64,000 nucleotides of DNA from Actinomycetota bacterium. Lineage in GTDB: Bacteria > Actinomycetota > Actinomycetes > S36-B12. The position numbers and the translations under genes were made by a program. The notes under the pieces are model-generated. The model ran no database searches, had not been told where the DNA came from, and was given only the letters and a program-made list of their open reading frames with translations. The stretch covers positions 62,001-126,000 of the forward strand of contig JADKGE010000002.1 of the NCBI GenBank assembly GCA_016717115.1, read 5' to 3'. This document shows, piece by piece, positions 25,389-34,660 of the stretch (positions are counted from its first letter, which is position 1; every line of letters begins with the position of its first letter).

Positions 25389-27041
25389 GTGACAGCAGAA
25401 GACCGTTCCCACGCCATGGATCACGTGGTTGTCGTGCTCTTCGAGAACCGCTCCCTGGACAATCTCCTGGGGCACCTATACGGGCCGGGTGATGGCAAGA
25501 CGTTCGAAGGCGTGATCGGCAGGGAGCTGAGCAACCCCGTACCGCCGTGGGCCGAGCATCAGCCGCCGGACGGCAGCGGCCGGGTCGCGGTGTACGTGGG
25601 CGACAACATGGATGCGCCGAACCCGGACTCGGGCGAGGAGTACTGCCATACGAACACCCAGCTGTTCGGGATCCTGGACGAGCACAACCGCTTCGTCGGC
25701 GGGGACGACGTGAAGGCTCCCTACAACGCTCCGCCGGAGGGCGCGACCCCGACGATGGACGGCTTCGTCACCGACTACATCTCCTTCTTCACGTGCGAGA
25801 TGGGCCGTCAGCCGACCTTCGACGAGTACGCGCAGATCATGCAGTGCTTCACACCTGAGCAGGTGCCCGTGCTCAACGGCCTCGCCCGGGAGTTCGGGGT
25901 GTTCGACCACTGGTTCTGCGAGGTACCGTCCCAGACCTTCATGAACCGGTCGTTCTGGACGGCGGCCACGTGCACCCCCCTGCCGACCGGCGGAACCACC
26001 AACACGCCACTCGGACACTGGGTCCACGACAACACCGCAGAGACGATCTTCAACCGCCTGGAGGCCCATGGCCGCACGTGGAAGGTCTACGTCGAGGGTG
26101 ACTCGGGCGCCTCGCTAACCGGCCTGATCCACTGGCCGCAGCTCCACGCCCGCTTCGCCACCCACTTCGTGCCCTTCACCGAGTTCGAGAAGGACGCCGC
26201 ATCCGGCAACCTCCCGGACTTCGCCATGATCGAGCCGAATCTGCTGGTGGGGCACGGCGACTACCATCCGGCGGCCGGCGCTGCACTGGTCAAGGGCCTT
26301 CACCTCGACGTTGACGTGCCGTCGTCGATCCTGTCCGGCGAAGCCTTCCTGCAGCGGGTCTTCGACGCCTACCGTGGCATGCGCTCTCCCACCGGCGCGA
26401 ACGTGTGGAACACGACGCTCCTGATCGGCTGGGACGAACCCGGGGGCACCTACGACCACGTGCCTCCCGGCCCTGTCCCGGCACCGGACCCCGCTGCCCC
26501 TGCCGGACAATGCGGCTTCCGGTTCGACCGGTCCGGGTACCGGGTTCCGGCCATCGTCGTGTCCCCGTGGGTGGAGCCCGGCTCGGTCTACAACGACGAG
26601 CACCGGCACACCTCGCTGATCGCGACGCTGCGCGCGCTATGGGACATCGGGGACGCCTTCACGGAGCGCGACAAGGCGGCCAAGCCGATCGACTATGTGT
26701 TCAGCCGCGAGACACCGACGGACCCCGACGACTGGGATGTCCCGCGGGCCAACCCGGTGCCGCAGTGGCAGATCGACTGGGAGGCCAGCGATCGGACACT
26801 GAGCAACCTCGGCAAGGTCGCCATCCCCGGGCTCGTCAAGACGGCCAAGGCGAAGGGGTGGCCGGTCCCGCCGCAGCTGGAGGATCCGAACTTCCACCTC
26901 ACGACGGCCGTCGCGTTCCATGCCCAACAGCTGCTGTTCAGGCGCATCTGGCCCCTGCTGGGTCCGCAGGATGAGGACCTGGAGCAGTTGAAGGCAATCG
27001 TCGCGCAGGACCTCACGGACGCGGTCAAGCCCGAGGGGTAG
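25389..27041 (+). CDS. Phospholipase C / acid phosphatase family phosphoesterase
   Basis: 550 residues of the alkaline-phosphatase-fold phosphoesterase family (bacterial phospholipase C, AcpA). The start VVVVLFENRSLDNLLGHLYG is the conserved metal-site entry, and GWDEPGGTYDHVPPG and NDEHRHTSLIATL are the later metal-ligand motifs. The family cleaves phosphodiesters or monoesters, such as phosphatidylcholine. No signal peptide or Tat motif is visible at the GTG start (GGGGAG upstream), unlike most secreted members, so it may be cytoplasmic or released another way. It is monocistronic, convergent with the thioredoxin-CcdA-like gene 19 nt away. Confidence 0.85.
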   Translation: MTAEDRSHAMDHVVVVLFENRSLDNLLGHLYGPGDGKTFEGVIGRELSNPVPPWAEHQPPDGSGRVAVYVGDNMDAPNPDSGEEYCHTNTQLFGILDEHNRFVGGDDVKAPYNAPPEGATPTMDGFVTDYISFFTCEMGRQPTFDEYAQIMQCFTPEQVPVLNGLAREFGVFDHWFCEVPSQTFMNRSFWTAATCTPLPTGGTTNTPLGHWVHDNTAETIFNRLEAHGRTWKVYVEGDSGASLTGLIHWPQLHARFATHFVPFTEFEKDAASGNLPDFAMIEPNLLVGHGDYHPAAGAALVKGLHLDVDVPSSILSGEAFLQRVFDAYRGMRSPTGANVWNTTLLIGWDEPGGTYDHVPPGPVPAPDPAAPAGQCGFRFDRSGYRVPAIVVSPWVEPGSVYNDEHRHTSLIATLRALWDIGDAFTERDKAAKPIDYVFSRETPTDPDDWDVPRANPVPQWQIDWEASDRTLSNLGKVAIPGLVKTAKAKGWPVPPQLEDPNFHLTTAVAFHAQQLLFRRIWPLLGPQDEDLEQLKAIVAQDLTDAVKPEG

Positions 27042-27059
27042 GACCGCGGGCAATGCCGG

Positions 27060-28355
27060 TCAGCGTGCCTCGATGCGCTGGAGCCGCATGGCGAGCAGCA
27101 GGGTCAGCGCTATGCCACCCGCGACAGCGAACACCCATGCAGCACCGGCGAGCGTGTCCATGGCGTTGGGCGCGACGATCATCGTCAGGGCAAGGGTCAC
27201 CAGGAACGAGCCGGCCAGGATCTTGAGCAGCCGGCCATGTCGCTCCTGGAGCTTGGTGGCCCGAAGCGTCACGACGGCGATGCCGAACACCACCAGTTCG
27301 TCCAGCAGGAACACGGTCATGTAGACCGCGAACAACGCGACGGCCGCCCCGAGGCCCACGTCACGCTCGGTCAGGATGCTCGTCCACAGCAGCGGGAGTC
27401 CCGCGGTGCACGGCGTCTCCAGAAGCGACACCCCGATGGCGAGCCCGACGGTGCCGACCAGCGTGGCCGCCAGCCGCCGGTCCGGTGCCGCGACCATGCG
27501 CATGCGCTCGTAGATCCGCGGTCGCGCCGACGGGGCGATCGACAGCGAGGGGCCGACCCCCGGCCGGATCCCGTCCTTCAGCTGGAGCACGCCGAACGTC
27601 ATAGCGATGGCGGCCACGAAGTATCGGATCCATGACAGGCCGCCCACGTAGTCCAGGGCGCTGTAGAAGCCGAAGATGTAGAGGGCGTACATCGCAGCTG
27701 TGACCGCGAGGAACGTCGAACCGACGATCAGCACCCGCCCGCGGGATCCGCGGTTCAGGACCATGGCCAGCAGGAGCGAGAGCACCCACAAGGAGCACGG
27801 ATTGACTCCGTCGACGAACCCGATCACCAGGGTCGTGACGAGAAGCGACGACGACGACACGTCCACCGCGCCCAGGACGGGCACGTCAACCACCGTCTCG
27901 CTCGCGTTGACAGGGGGCGGTTCGACCGCGGCCGCACCCGACGGAGACGGCGCCGTGCTCGACGCCCTGAGGCCCGCTTCGACCGCAGCGGTGATCTCCT
28001 CACCGATGCTGTCGGCGTACCCGATCCACACCTCGTCACCGATCACCGTCACCGGTACGCCGCTCGGATCGAAGCCGAGCCGGGCCGCCGTCTGCATGAG
28101 CAGGTCGCGGTTCGCGGCGTCGTTCCAGACCTCGTACTGCTCGATCACCAGGTCCGGATAGGCCGCGCTCAGCTCCGTGAGGAACTCGCGTTCGGCTGCA
28201 CAGTGCGGACAGCCCTCGCCATGGAAGAGGATCAGGGTCACCGGCGCTGGCGGGCCGCTTGGTCCAGCATCGACTCCGAGGGCGGTACCCGGGAACAGCA
28301 CGCCCAGCACCGCCACGAGGAGAACGAGCAGCGACCCGCGAGCGACCTTCCACAC
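27060..28355 (-). CDS. Thioredoxin-like domain fused to CcdA/DsbD-like membrane domain
   Basis: 431 residues. A signal peptide/anchor (1-27) precedes a thioredoxin/glutaredoxin-like domain with the redox pair C49-P-H-C52 in HGEGCPHC. After a Ser/Pro/Ala linker comes a membrane domain of about seven helices with one cysteine in GVNPCSLW and one in ETPCTAGLP, the paired positions through which CcdA/DsbD pass electrons across the membrane. The protein probably carries reducing power from the cytoplasm to its own exported thioredoxin domain. The partner thiol protein is unknown and no ccs/ccm genes are near. Confidence 0.78.
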   Translation of the reverse strand: MWKVARGSLLVLLVAVLGVLFPGTALGVDAGPSGPPAPVTLILFHGEGCPHCAAEREFLTELSAAYPDLVIEQYEVWNDAANRDLLMQTAARLGFDPSGVPVTVIGDEVWIGYADSIGEEITAAVEAGLRASSTAPSPSGAAAVEPPPVNASETVVDVPVLGAVDVSSSSLLVTTLVIGFVDGVNPCSLWVLSLLLAMVLNRGSRGRVLIVGSTFLAVTAAMYALYIFGFYSALDYVGGLSWIRYFVAAIAMTFGVLQLKDGIRPGVGPSLSIAPSARPRIYERMRMVAAPDRRLAATLVGTVGLAIGVSLLETPCTAGLPLLWTSILTERDVGLGAAVALFAVYMTVFLLDELVVFGIAVVTLRATKLQERHGRLLKILAGSFLVTLALTMIVAPNAMDTLAGAAWVFAVAGGIALTLLLAMRLQRIEAR

Positions 28356-28458
28356 GGCCTCATCGTCGGACGCCAGCGCTCAGCAGGACAGAGCCGTTCG
28401 TCCCTCGCCCTTCCGGCCGTGGGCGTTAAGGGCCCGACGCCGTCCTTGGGGGTGTCCG

Positions 28459-30006
28459 TTACCTGGCGCGCGACAGGAGACTGGTCGGGTCGTCGCGGAG
28501 GCCGAAGACGAGAACGGTCGCGCGTGACGTGCCCCCGGTGAAGTCGACCCACTGCTGGAAGGGCCAGTTGCCGGAGGCGACGGTCGCGACGTAGCGGTCG
28601 CCGGACCAGTGCGTCAACGGCATCGCGACACGGTCGGGACCCATGGTGAGCACCAGCCCCCGGCCGACCTTCCTAACCGTCGCGCGACCGTAGAAGCCAT
28701 TGGAGTACGAGCCGGTCAACGCGGACGCCGGACGCGACGCGTTGGGGGTCTTCGGTCGGTTCGCCGGGTCGAACTCCGGATCCGCTTGGTAGGGCGCCAT
28801 CAGGATCGGCGCGGTGACGCTGAGCCAATCACGGGAGATGAAGCCCGTCTCGACCAGGTCCACGAAGGACAGGGAGATCGCCTCGGAGACACCGCTCATG
28901 CCGTTGGCGAGGACGACGATCCCCAGTCCGGCGGACGGGATCATCGTCACGGTCGTGCCCGCACCCGCCGTGAACGCGCCCGAGTGATTCAGCTGCACCC
29001 GCCCGGTGCCGTCGACGGCCACGTTCATCCCATACCCGTAGAACTGGGGCAGCGAGGCGGGGTCACCGACCGGACTCCGGCGGTTCTGCGCGGTGTTGGC
29101 TGCGGCGAGCGTCTGGGCGTCCACGACCTGCCGACCCTGGTAGGCGCCGTTCGCCAGCTCCATCTGCATCCACGCGGCGAGGTCGAGCACGGTGCTGCTC
29201 ACTCCCCCGGCGGGTGCCTGAGCGTCCGGCTGACGCTGGTATAGCGACTGCCAGGCGCCGTCCACCGGCACGTGCAGGGCGGTGCGGTCCGGCTGAGCGA
29301 GGAAGTTGGCGTACCGGGAGGACGTCGAGGTCATGCCGAGGGGCTCGTAGATGAGCTCCTGTGCCAGGTCGGCCCACGGCCTGTGGGCCGCGGCGGCCGT
29401 CGCCTGCGCTCCGGTGGTCAGGCTGAAGTTGGCGTAGCCGTACGAGTCACGGAAGGGCTCGAGCGGCTCGTAGCGCAGGCGGCGCAGGATCTGGGTCCGG
29501 TCGTAGCCCAGCAGCTCCAGCATGTCTCCGGCCTCGCCGGGTAGCCCGCTGCGCATGGCGAACATGTCCGCGATGGTCACGTGCTCGCCGACATACGGAT
29601 CGGACAATGTGAACCAGGGCAGGTGCTGGCGCACGGGATCGTCCCAGGCCACGATGCCGCGGCCGGCCGCCCCTGCCACGACGGAGGCCGCGATGGTCTT
29701 CGAGAGCGAGGCGATCTGGAACACGGTGGCCGCGGTGACGGGCGCGCCCGTGTCCACGTCGCGCACGCCGAATCCCTTGGCATACAGCACCTGATCTCCG
29801 TGGACCACGGCAACGGCGACGCCTGGCACGCCCGACCGGCTCATGGCCTCGGCGACGACGCGGTCGAGCTGGTCCACCGCGGCCGAGATCTCGGGGTCCG
29901 TAATCGGATCGGACGCGAGGGCCGGGGGCGACGCCACCACGACGAGGGCAACGACGAGGGCCGCTGCTCCTACGGACACGAGCGAGTGACGCAGGACGCC
30001 GGCCAT
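28459..30006 (-). CDS. Secreted serine hydrolase of the beta-lactamase / class C PBP family
   Basis: 515 residues with a signal peptide (cleavage near residue 32, ALASDP). The serine-lysine motif is SLSK at 100-103 and the second motif YAN lies in YGYANFS; a GYGMNV and HSGAFTAG region follows, giving the class C beta-lactamase fold (Pfam Beta-lactamase). A C-terminal beta domain of about 110 residues follows. Likely an extracellular esterase or peptidase; true beta-lactamase activity cannot be assumed. The ATG at 30006 has GAGGAG 6 nt upstream. It is divergent from the ion channel gene. Confidence 0.85.
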   Translation of the reverse strand: MAGVLRHSLVSVGAAALVVALVVVASPPALASDPITDPEISAAVDQLDRVVAEAMSRSGVPGVAVAVVHGDQVLYAKGFGVRDVDTGAPVTAATVFQIASLSKTIAASVVAGAAGRGIVAWDDPVRQHLPWFTLSDPYVGEHVTIADMFAMRSGLPGEAGDMLELLGYDRTQILRRLRYEPLEPFRDSYGYANFSLTTGAQATAAAAHRPWADLAQELIYEPLGMTSTSSRYANFLAQPDRTALHVPVDGAWQSLYQRQPDAQAPAGGVSSTVLDLAAWMQMELANGAYQGRQVVDAQTLAAANTAQNRRSPVGDPASLPQFYGYGMNVAVDGTGRVQLNHSGAFTAGAGTTVTMIPSAGLGIVVLANGMSGVSEAISLSFVDLVETGFISRDWLSVTAPILMAPYQADPEFDPANRPKTPNASRPASALTGSYSNGFYGRATVRKVGRGLVLTMGPDRVAMPLTHWSGDRYVATVASGNWPFQQWVDFTGGTSRATVLVFGLRDDPTSLLSRAR

Positions 30007-30138
30007 GATCGCTCCTCGAGTCGAGTGGATCCCACCCCGACCCTCCACGCTACGGCGCGGGCCCGCGAGATGGCCATTCGTGGACGCCTTGTGTGGAACT
30101 ATGCCCACAGCGCGCACGGCGACGACGAGGATGTGGAC

Positions 30139-31875
30139 GTGACAGGGGACGACGCGGTTCGAGGCCACATCGTGGTCTTCGGATTCCAGGGCGTCGGCCG
30201 GCGTATCGTGCGCCAGCTCTCCGACACCGGGCATCGCATCGTCGTCGTGGATCCCGACGCCGACGCCACGCAGCAGGAGGACCTCCAGCGCTGGGGCGTC
30301 CAGTTCCTCGCGGGGTACGGCCATAGCGAGGACACCCTGGAGGCGGCCGGCGTCGAGCAAGCGCTTGCCGTCCTCTGCGTCACCGATGACGACGTGATGA
30401 ACATCCGGCTCGCACTCCTCGTGCGCGACGTCTCCGCCAGGGTCCGCATCGTCGTGCGCATGGCGAACGCCTCCGTGGGCACGGCCCTCCATGAGATCGC
30501 GCTGCCCGGCGCCGTGCTGAACGTGGCGCAGCTGGCCTCCCAGTCGTTCGTGGAGGTCGCGGTCAACCGCACGACGCACGCCATCGACCTCGGCGGCACG
30601 GAGTTCCTGATAGCGACGCTGTCGAACACGGAGACCGGGACCTTCCGCTCCACCTGGGGCGACCTGGCCCCCATCGCCGTCCAGCCGGCGGACGGATCGC
30701 CCCTGGAGTCCTGCCCAGGCCGGGACCATCCCGTGGAGCCCGGCGACGTGGTCACACTCGTCGGCACCTCCCGCGAGTTCGGCCGGCTCGGCCTGCAGCC
30801 GGCCACGGAGCAGGCGACGGCAACGGGGCCCTCACTGCGCCGGCGCATGCGCGAGGCCCTAGCCGCGATGTCGGACGCCGTGGATCGGCCCTTCCGCGTG
30901 GCCTTCGCCGTGCTCTCCGCCCTGGCCATCATCTCTATCGTCATCCTGACCTCGGGCTACCAGGAGCCCGACGGCACGAAGATGGACGTGCTCGACGCCG
31001 TCTACTTCACCTCAGAGACCATCGCCACCGTCAACTTCGGCGACTTCTACTTCCGTGACCAGTCCACCTGGCTGCGCGTCTGGGCGATCCTCCTGATCCT
31101 CCTCGGTGCGACCCTGGTCGCCCTGGCCACCGCGCTGCTCACCAACGCCCTCGTCTCCCGCCGATTGGCCCAGTCCCTCGGCCGCCAGCGGCTCACGGGC
31201 ATGAAGGACCACATCGTGGTCATCGGCCTGGGCGCCGTCGGCAGCAAGGTCGCGATCGACCTCCACGACGCTGGCTATGACGTCGCCATCATCGACGGAG
31301 GCGATGGTCAGCGGTTCATTCCACAGATGCGGGCCGCGCGCATTCCCGTGCTCATCGGCGAAGCCACCCTGCCGGAGACGCAGGCGGCCGCTGGCGTTCA
31401 CCGTGCCGCCGGCGTCGCCGTGCTCACGAGCGACGACCTGGTCAACATCGAGACCGGCCTCGCCGTGCGCAGCGTGGTGGGGGATCGGCCGGTGCCTATC
31501 GCCCTGCGGGTGTTCAGCCGCAACCTCGCGCGGGTGATCGGTGCCGGACTCGATGCGGGGATCGCCCGCTCGATCGCCGAGCTCGCATCCCCTTGGTTCG
31601 TCGGTGCGGCCCTCGGCCTAGACGTCCTCGGCACCTTCTATGTCGGTTCGGTGCCCTTCATGGCGGCCCGGCTCACGGTGCACGAAGGTGGCGGCCTCGA
31701 CGGGATCACGCTGCAGGATCTCGGTGCCCGAGCCCGCGTCGTCGCCATCGAGCGCTCGGCAGGGCCCGGCGGCCTGGAGTACCCGCCTCGTCGGGACACC
31801 CGCCTGCTGGCGGGCGACTCCGCTTTCCTCGTCGGGCAGTACGGCGACCTCCTCGACCTCCTGCAGAGGGCGTGA
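30139..31875 (+). CDS. RCK-pore-RCK potassium channel-like protein
   Basis: 578 residues in the order RCK/TrkA_N (about 9-130), TrkA_C (140-220), two TM helices with a pore loop (about 240-335), second RCK (345-470), TrkA_C (490-578). The pore loop reads SETIATVNFGDFYF; N299 replaces the first Gly of the usual TVGYGD filter. The first Rossmann loop is GFQGVG (degenerate), the second GLGAVG (intact), so only the second may bind nucleotide fully. Function: probably a ligand-gated K+ or cation channel. The GTG at 30139 has GAGG 8 nt upstream; an ATG at 30070 is possible. It ends 6 nt from the convergent cation ATPase gene. Confidence 0.8.
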   Translation: MTGDDAVRGHIVVFGFQGVGRRIVRQLSDTGHRIVVVDPDADATQQEDLQRWGVQFLAGYGHSEDTLEAAGVEQALAVLCVTDDDVMNIRLALLVRDVSARVRIVVRMANASVGTALHEIALPGAVLNVAQLASQSFVEVAVNRTTHAIDLGGTEFLIATLSNTETGTFRSTWGDLAPIAVQPADGSPLESCPGRDHPVEPGDVVTLVGTSREFGRLGLQPATEQATATGPSLRRRMREALAAMSDAVDRPFRVAFAVLSALAIISIVILTSGYQEPDGTKMDVLDAVYFTSETIATVNFGDFYFRDQSTWLRVWAILLILLGATLVALATALLTNALVSRRLAQSLGRQRLTGMKDHIVVIGLGAVGSKVAIDLHDAGYDVAIIDGGDGQRFIPQMRAARIPVLIGEATLPETQAAAGVHRAAGVAVLTSDDLVNIETGLAVRSVVGDRPVPIALRVFSRNLARVIGAGLDAGIARSIAELASPWFVGAALGLDVLGTFYVGSVPFMAARLTVHEGGGLDGITLQDLGARARVVAIERSAGPGGLEYPPRRDTRLLAGDSAFLVGQYGDLLDLLQRA

Positions 31876-31881
31876 GCCGGC

Positions 31882-34551
31882 TTACGTGCGCGTGCGCGCG
31901 ATGGCCTTGCCCGCCTCCCACAGGACGAGGAGCGCGACGGCAGGTGCGATCGCGATCGCCCACTGCTCCGCGGACAGCGACTCTGTGCCGAGCATGTGGC
32001 GCAGCACATCCCATTCGGTGACGAGATAGGCAAGCGCGAGCTCCGCGACGACGACCATGTTCAGTGTCTTGTTGTCGAACGTCGAGACCGACAGGCACGT
32101 CAGCGTCTCGCTGCGGCTCTCGTAGGCGCCGACGACACGGAAGAGCGCGAAGGCCGTGATGGCCAGGGTCGAGCCGACCGCGACACTCCCGTACCGGTTC
32201 TCGCCCAGCTGGATGAGCAGGAGCAGCGCGGCCGCCATGAACAGGCCCACGAGTCCCACGGTGATGACGACGCTCCTCGTGAGGATCCCCTGATCCCGCG
32301 GCCGCGGCTTGAGCTGCATCAGCCCGGGCGTCTCCTTGTCGAAACCGAGGGCCATCCCCAGTGCGGCATCGATGAGGAAGTTGATCCACAGGATCTGGAC
32401 CGGCGTGAACGGCTGCCCTGCCGCGATGTTGAGCAGGCTCGCGCCCAGGAACGTCAGCACGAACACGATGAGGGTGATGAGCACGAACCGGATGAACTTG
32501 TCGAGGTTGTCGTAGAGCTTGCGGCCCTGCTCGATGGCGAAGACGATCGTGGAGAAGTTGTCGTCCGTCAGGATCATCCGGCCGGCGTTCTTCGCGACCT
32601 GCGTGCCGGTGCCCATGGCGATGCCGATGTCGGCGGCCTTGATGGCCGGCGCGTCATTGACGCCGTCGCCGGTCATCGCGACGACGTCGCCCTTCTTCTT
32701 CAGGGTCTCGGCGATGAGCACCTTGTGCTCTGGCGCCACCCGCCCGACGACGCCGATGTCGTCGATCCTCTTCATGCGCTCGTCCTCGCTGAGCGCTGCG
32801 AAGTCCGACCCCAGGATCGCCTCGCCAGGGATGCCCAACTGCTGGGCGATCGCCGCACCGGTGACGACGTCGTCGCCGGTGACCATGCGGACTCGGATGT
32901 GCGCCTCCTGGGCCTTCTGCACCGCCGACTTCGACTCCGCACGCGGCGGGTCGACCATCCCCACCACGCTTGTCACGGTCAGGTCGGTGAGGTGGGCGAG
33001 CAGGTCACCGTCGGCGTCGAACTGGCCCGGGTCGATGTCGGTGTACGCGGCGGCCATCACCCGCAGGCCCTGTCCTCCGAGCCGGGCGATGCCGGCCTTC
33101 GCCTTCTCCGTCAGCTCGGCCGAGAAGGGCACGGCGGCGCCGTCGGTCAAGGCCGTCGACGATCGTCCGATCACGGCGGGCGCCGCGCCCTTGACGTACG
33201 CGCGCACCACGGCCTTCCCAGAACCATCCACGACGTTGACGAAGACCGCCATCAGCTTGTACGTGGGGTCGAAGGGCAGCGTCGCCAGGCGCGGGAACTT
33301 GTCGCGGGTCGCCTCGATGCTCAGGCCCGCCTTGTGGGCGAGGACGAGGAGGGCGCCCTCCGTCGGGTCTCCGACGACCTTGCCGTCCTCGAGCTTCGCG
33401 TCGTTGGCGATGAGGAACGGCAGGATCGCGTCCTCGATCGAGGGCGACGTGCCGGCAGGGTGCGCGACCTTGCCGTCGAGGCTGTAGCCCGTGCCGCTCA
33501 CGGTGTACCGGTCCGTGGGGTCGAGCACCTCGACGACGGTCATCTGGTTCATCGTCAGGGTGCCGGTCTTGTCGGAGTTGATCGCGGAGGTCGACCCCAG
33601 CGTCTCGACCGAACCGAGATCCTTGACGATGGCGTTCGCCTTAGCGAGGGCGACCGCACCGGACGACAAGATGACGTCGGTGACGGTGGGCAGCGCCTCG
33701 GGGATCGAGGCGATCGCGAGGGCCACGGCGGAGATGAAGAGGACGTCCCACGCCTCGCCTCGGGCAAGGCCCGTGACGAACATGACGATCATGGTCACTC
33801 CGGCCAGGGCGGCGATCCACAGCGTCATGGCGTTGATCTGCCGGTCGAGCGGCGTCTTCTCCTGCTTCGTCGTCGACAGCATGGCGGAGATCTTCCCGAC
33901 CTCCGTCTGCGCTCCGGTTCCCACCACGATCATCACCCCGCTGCCGTGCGTGACGGGGGTGTTCATGAAGGCCATGTCCGACTGGTCGCCAGGGCTCAGT
34001 GCGTCGCCCGTCACCGCCGTCGCGTCCTTGGAGGCGGGAACGCTCTCCCCGGTGAGCGATGACTCGTCGATCTGCAGCGAGCTCGCGGACACGATGCGAC
34101 CATCGGCCGCGACCTGGTCACCGGCAGCGATGAGCACCACGTCGCCGACGACGACCTGATCGGCCGGGATCTGCGCCTCGGCTCCGTCGCGTCGCACGCG
34201 CGCCGATGCCATGAGCATCGACTTGAGCGCGTTCATGGCGCTCTCCGCCTTGCCCTTCTGCTTCAGGCCGATGGTCGCGTTGAGGACCGTCAGGAGGATG
34301 AGCACGAGGCCCGTGCGCAACTCGCCGATCACGATCGAGAGCAATCCAGCGGCGAGAAGGATGAGCTGCATGTAGCTGCTGTATTCCTTGAGGAACCGGC
34401 GCCAACCGGGGACCGGCTTCTCCACTGCAAGGGCATTCGGCCCGTTCTTGGCCAGCCGGGTAGCGGCCTCCGCCGAGGTCAGGCCCACGGCTGGATCGAC
34501 GCCCAGTTGCTTCGCCGCATCGTCGGTGGAGATCCCGTACCAGTTCGTCAT
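31882..34551 (-). CDS. P2-type cation-transporting ATPase (calcium-ATPase-like)
   Basis: 889 residues with the full P-type layout: N-terminal cation-ATPase domain, TGES (167-170), PEALP in M4 (284-288), phosphorylated Asp327 in SDKTGT, and GDGVNDAPAI. M6 has WINFLIDAALGMALGF with the Asn/Asp ligand pair seen in SERCA, but M5 (KFIRFVLITLIVFVLTF) lacks the SERCA Asn/Glu ligands, suggesting a single ion site as in Golgi-type pumps. It likely exports Ca2+ or another cation. The ATG at 34551 has AAGGGGG upstream; the longer frame to 34611 has no support. Confidence 0.9.
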   Translation of the reverse strand: MTNWYGISTDDAAKQLGVDPAVGLTSAEAATRLAKNGPNALAVEKPVPGWRRFLKEYSSYMQLILLAAGLLSIVIGELRTGLVLILLTVLNATIGLKQKGKAESAMNALKSMLMASARVRRDGAEAQIPADQVVVGDVVLIAAGDQVAADGRIVSASSLQIDESSLTGESVPASKDATAVTGDALSPGDQSDMAFMNTPVTHGSGVMIVVGTGAQTEVGKISAMLSTTKQEKTPLDRQINAMTLWIAALAGVTMIVMFVTGLARGEAWDVLFISAVALAIASIPEALPTVTDVILSSGAVALAKANAIVKDLGSVETLGSTSAINSDKTGTLTMNQMTVVEVLDPTDRYTVSGTGYSLDGKVAHPAGTSPSIEDAILPFLIANDAKLEDGKVVGDPTEGALLVLAHKAGLSIEATRDKFPRLATLPFDPTYKLMAVFVNVVDGSGKAVVRAYVKGAAPAVIGRSSTALTDGAAVPFSAELTEKAKAGIARLGGQGLRVMAAAYTDIDPGQFDADGDLLAHLTDLTVTSVVGMVDPPRAESKSAVQKAQEAHIRVRMVTGDDVVTGAAIAQQLGIPGEAILGSDFAALSEDERMKRIDDIGVVGRVAPEHKVLIAETLKKKGDVVAMTGDGVNDAPAIKAADIGIAMGTGTQVAKNAGRMILTDDNFSTIVFAIEQGRKLYDNLDKFIRFVLITLIVFVLTFLGASLLNIAAGQPFTPVQILWINFLIDAALGMALGFDKETPGLMQLKPRPRDQGILTRSVVITVGLVGLFMAAALLLLIQLGENRYGSVAVGSTLAITAFALFRVVGAYESRSETLTCLSVSTFDNKTLNMVVVAELALAYLVTEWDVLRHMLGTESLSAEQWAIAIAPAVALLVLWEAGKAIARTRT

Positions 34552-34660
34552 GTCGCGCCCCCTTGCCGCCACCACCATCGGCCCGCGAATGACCCTGGGG
34601 CCGATCGTCACGGTAGTCCGAATCTGCGGCGGACGCGCCTCACGGGTCAGCGGCAGCGGC

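Noticed and set aside
28459..30729. Long upstream extension of the serine hydrolase frame
   Set aside because: It runs antisense through the ion channel gene; a signal peptide with Shine-Dalgarno marks the real start at 30006.
29581..31875. Upstream extension of the channel frame
   Set aside because: The added residues overlap the serine hydrolase gene and show shadow composition; conserved sequence begins only after 30139.
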